From Eggerthella sp. CAG:368 (GTDB lineage Bacteria > Actinomycetota > Coriobacteriia > Coriobacteriales > Eggerthellaceae): a DNA stretch of 8,837 nucleotides. The stretch spans positions 88,689-97,525 of the forward strand of contig FR895482.1 in NCBI GenBank assembly GCA_000434775.1. The letters run 5' to 3'. The position numbers and the translations under genes are program-made. Shown one piece after another: positions 6,974 through 8,837 of this stretch; the stretch's first letter is position 1; every line of letters starts with the position of its first letter. A model generated the notes under the pieces. It ran no database searches. It was not told the origin of the DNA and saw nothing but the letters and a program-made list of their open reading frames with translations.

Positions 6974-8044
6974 TTAAACCATACGCCATACCGGTTTGTT
7001 CACAACTCTTACATTTATATAAGAAATTTGATTCGGGTATTCTTCCATCAACTGCAAGCAAACGCGCTCTTTATCACGAATATCCGACGAATCACCAAAG
7101 GCAATTTCAACCCCATTATCCAAAATTAACGTGGTTGATTCACTGCTTGAAGCGCTCACCTGTTTCACTTGACCAGCAAGATCAGTTGTCATGCCATCGA
7201 TAATTGAAAGAGCATTGGAAATATTTGCATTCTTACAAATTGTTCCCGCTTCAGGCGTAGAACCATACGGAACCTGAGAGATTTTCAGCGTGCTATCGAC
7301 GTCTTCGTAAATCTTGCTTGCAAGCTTCTTACCTTCATCACTCGAGCGATCAGGGATCTGCATCAACCACATTCCATCTGAAGCCAAAGCCCAGGTTTGC
7401 GTTGTCTTCGAATCATCGATAAGCACCTCGACTATGGCAGTAATTTTTCGCTCATTTATTTTCAGATTGATCGTATCAGGGAATATACGTTCCGCTGTTG
7501 CGTCCTTAACCCAAGGATTAGACTCTAGACGTGATTCAATTCCTGCGGTATCTACCCGAATTAGCGTTGTGTCTTGTGGCACCGCTGCTAAGTCAGTCAT
7601 TTCTTCGGCCGTTAAATGCTCAACGCCAGAGACCGTGACTTTTTTTACAGGAAATAAGTTCAAGTTGTAAACAACTATTCCAGCAACACCTAAGATCACC
7701 GCTAAAACTAGCAGCATAATTACGATACCCTTAGCGCGTGAAGGAGACTTTTTTTGCACTCTTCGCGAAGAATCACGAACCTGAGAAACGCTCACAGAGC
7801 GAATAGGCTCGTTATAGCCACGACTTGCTCCCGCTCTGCGATAGGCATCGTGAGCAACCCTGTTAGTCTGAGAATAAGAGCTAGAACGTACCCGCGAATA
7901 TGAAGAGCCCTGCGGCATCCTCACCGAACGAGTCTGACTCGGGCGCCCCTTAATAGAAGAGGGTCGAGCCGAAGCGTTTTTGTTTCGCGACGATCGTTTC
8001 CTAGAATCCGAGGAAACGGACCTCTGTCTGGAGTTCGACGCCAT
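6974..8044 (-). CDS. ftsQ: Cell division protein FtsQ (POTRA domain)
   Basis: FtsQ is the bitopic membrane protein of the FtsQLB complex, which licenses septal peptidoglycan synthesis. The first 105 residues form a basic, Ser/Arg-rich cytoplasmic tail (for example SRQRSVSSDSRKRSS). A single transmembrane helix spans about 106-126 (IVIMLLVLAVILGVAGIVVY). The extracytoplasmic POTRA domain at about 131-200 contains FPVKKVTVSGVEHLTAEEM and SNPWVKDATAERIFPDT with INLKINER. The remainder matches the FtsQ/DivIB beta domain. Total length is 356 residues. ATG 8042-8044 is preceded by AAAGGAA, a convincing ribosome binding site that lies inside murB. The first 44 bases overlap the murB 3' end in a different frame, which suggests translational coupling. 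The gene order murB-ftsQ-ftsZ supports the assignment. Confidence 0.94.
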   Translation of the reverse strand: MASNSRQRSVSSDSRKRSSRNKNASARPSSIKGRPSQTRSVRMPQGSSYSRVRSSSYSQTNRVAHDAYRRAGASRGYNEPIRSVSVSQVRDSSRRVQKKSPSRAKGIVIMLLVLAVILGVAGIVVYNLNLFPVKKVTVSGVEHLTAEEMTDLAAVPQDTTLIRVDTAGIESRLESNPWVKDATAERIFPDTINLKINERKITAIVEVLIDDSKTTQTWALASDGMWLMQIPDRSSDEGKKLASKIYEDVDSTLKISQVPYGSTPEAGTICKNANISNALSIIDGMTTDLAGQVKQVSASSSESTTLILDNGVEIAFGDSSDIRDKERVCLQLMEEYPNQISYINVRVVNKPVWRMV

Positions 8045-8837
8045 AGCGTTCCTTTACTTTATCTTGAGCAAGCTTAATAAGAGCGAGTACATCTTCTGCG
8101 CTTGCTTTGTCTTTATTCACAATGAAGTTGGCATGCTTTTCAGAAATCTGCGCTCCCCCGTGCACCATTCCTTTTAAACCTGCACCATCAATGAGTGCAC
8201 CAGCAGAATGTCCTTCAGGGTTACGAAATACGCTTCCACATGAAGGAAAATTAAGAGGCTGGCTTTCTTTACGGCGCACAAGCAGAGTATTCATCTTCTC
8301 ATGCACGGCCCCAGAAAGTGAAGGCTGAAGCTGGAGTTCAACCTCTACAATAATCTCATCTGGATCAAATGAGGTGGAACGGTAATTCCAGGCAATATCC
8401 CCTGCCGCATAACGCACTAGCCCCTGATTTGCACGCAGAGTTGTTACCGAAACAACACGAGATCCAATCCAGTCATCCTTGGTCCCCGCGTTCATACGCA
8501 AGGCTCCACCAACGGTTCCAGGAGTTCCAACCGCAAACTCCATGCCAGAATATCCGCGATGAAAAACCTCTTGAACTAAACGCGACAAGATAGTGCCCGC
8601 GCCCACAACAACTCGGCAAGACTCTTCGTCAAACTGCCACTTTCTGAAATCACTTTCTGAAATCTCCTGAAAGAGCAATAGCGACTCCATCATAGCCTTC
8701 ATCGGAAACGAGCAGGTTCGATCCTTTTCCCACCGCACACCACTGAAGTCCTTCCGAATTACAGATATCAAGGATGGTCCTCAGCGCCGCCACAGAATAA
8801 ACTTCCGCAAACGCACGAGCAGGGCCACCAATACGAT
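8001..8837 (-). pseudogene. murB: UDP-N-acetylenolpyruvoylglucosamine reductase MurB, frameshifted and partial
   Basis: MurB is the FAD- and NADPH-dependent enzyme that reduces UDP-GlcNAc-enolpyruvate to UDP-MurNAc. It is normally an essential peptidoglycan precursor enzyme. The first frame (8835-8653, 61 residues visible, N-terminus beyond the window) contains RIGGPARAF and the FAD-site motif VGKGSNLLVSDEG. It ends at a UGA (8650-8652). The second frame (8651-8001, 216 residues) continues the same protein with VVVGAGTILSRLV, FAVGTPGTVGGALRMNAGT, WNYRSTSF, FPSCGSVFRNP and GLKGMVHGGAQISEKHANF, then a family-typical EVRFLGF end. The break is caused by a perfect 13-base tandem duplication at 8638-8664. 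Deleting one copy joins the frames as ALSGDFRKWQFDEE. The rest shows no lesion, so decay is recent or the change is an artefact. An in-frame TTG (8769-8771) and ATG codons near 8702 precede the second frame, but they would encode a non-MurB N-terminus. Confidence 0.9.
8638..8664. repeat. 13-bp perfect tandem duplication in murB
   Basis: ACTTTCTGAAATC occurs twice head to tail (8639-8651 and 8652-8664, plus strand), and the base before (C, 8638) also fits the repeat. The sense copy is GATTTCAGAAAGT. A third TTTCAG lies just upstream on the sense strand. The unit is not a multiple of three, so it shifts the murB frame by one and creates UGA at the junction. This is typical of replication slippage or of an assembly/read error. 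Confidence 0.95.

Noticed and set aside
8639..8664. Programmed +1 frameshift at AAG UGA in murB, which would restore the downstream frame with a duplicated DFRK
   Set aside because: There is no slippery tRNA pairing, no upstream Shine-Dalgarno-like stimulator as in prfB, and the break coincides exactly with a tandem duplication, so an insertion mutation or artefact is simpler.
8001..8771. A complete MurB starting at the TTG at 8769-8771
   Set aside because: Its first 40 residues are out of frame with real MurB sequence (which is seen in the other frame), and it lacks the FAD-site GKGSNLL motif.
1..8837. CRISPR array, insertion sequence, phage or novel defence system
   Set aside because: No spaced direct repeats, transposase-like or phage-like proteins, or unknown gene clusters are present; all genes are recognised housekeeping families.

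Overview
The window looks like chromosome from a low-GC (mid-40s % by eye) actinobacterium, most likely a member of the Coriobacteriia (for example Atopobiaceae-like). This is inferred from three things. The gene order murB-ftsQ-ftsZ-pgeF-yggS-sepF-yggT-divIVA is the actinobacterial/Firmicute division cluster. SepF and DivIVA are present, with long disordered segments. The RNase P RNA has type A architecture, which argues against Bacilli. No species is claimed.

Layout. Positions 1-2024 hold thiamine genes and an RNA gene. The 5' part of thiC (minus strand, running off the left edge) follows a compact TPP riboswitch, and thiN (thiamine pyrophosphokinase, minus) lies just upstream. Divergent from thiN is rnpB (plus strand, about 1651-1983), with an extended -10 promoter and its own terminator. 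Two terminators lie back to back at 1998-2072, because rnpB converges on the end of the division operon.

Positions 2097-8837 are one long minus-strand cell-wall and division operon. In transcription order it is murB (running off the right edge), ftsQ, ftsZ, pgeF, yggS, sepF, yggT and divIVA. Junctions are tight: a 44-bp murB/ftsQ overlap and gaps of 16-33 bp elsewhere. The exception is a 119-bp gap before ftsZ, which carries a plausible internal promoter. MurB makes UDP-MurNAc, FtsQ and FtsZ build the divisome, PgeF edits peptidoglycan precursors, SepF tethers FtsZ to the membrane, and DivIVA organises poles and septa. YggS handles pyridoxal phosphate.

The main surprise is in murB. A perfect 13-bp tandem duplication at 8638-8664 shifts the reading frame and creates a UGA stop. 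Removing one copy restores a continuous, family-typical MurB. Because MurB is normally essential, this is either a sequence/assembly error, a recent or reversible slippage mutation, or real inactivation with a second murB elsewhere. Otherwise the region is ordinary housekeeping DNA. I found no CRISPR array, transposon, phage or unknown multi-gene system.
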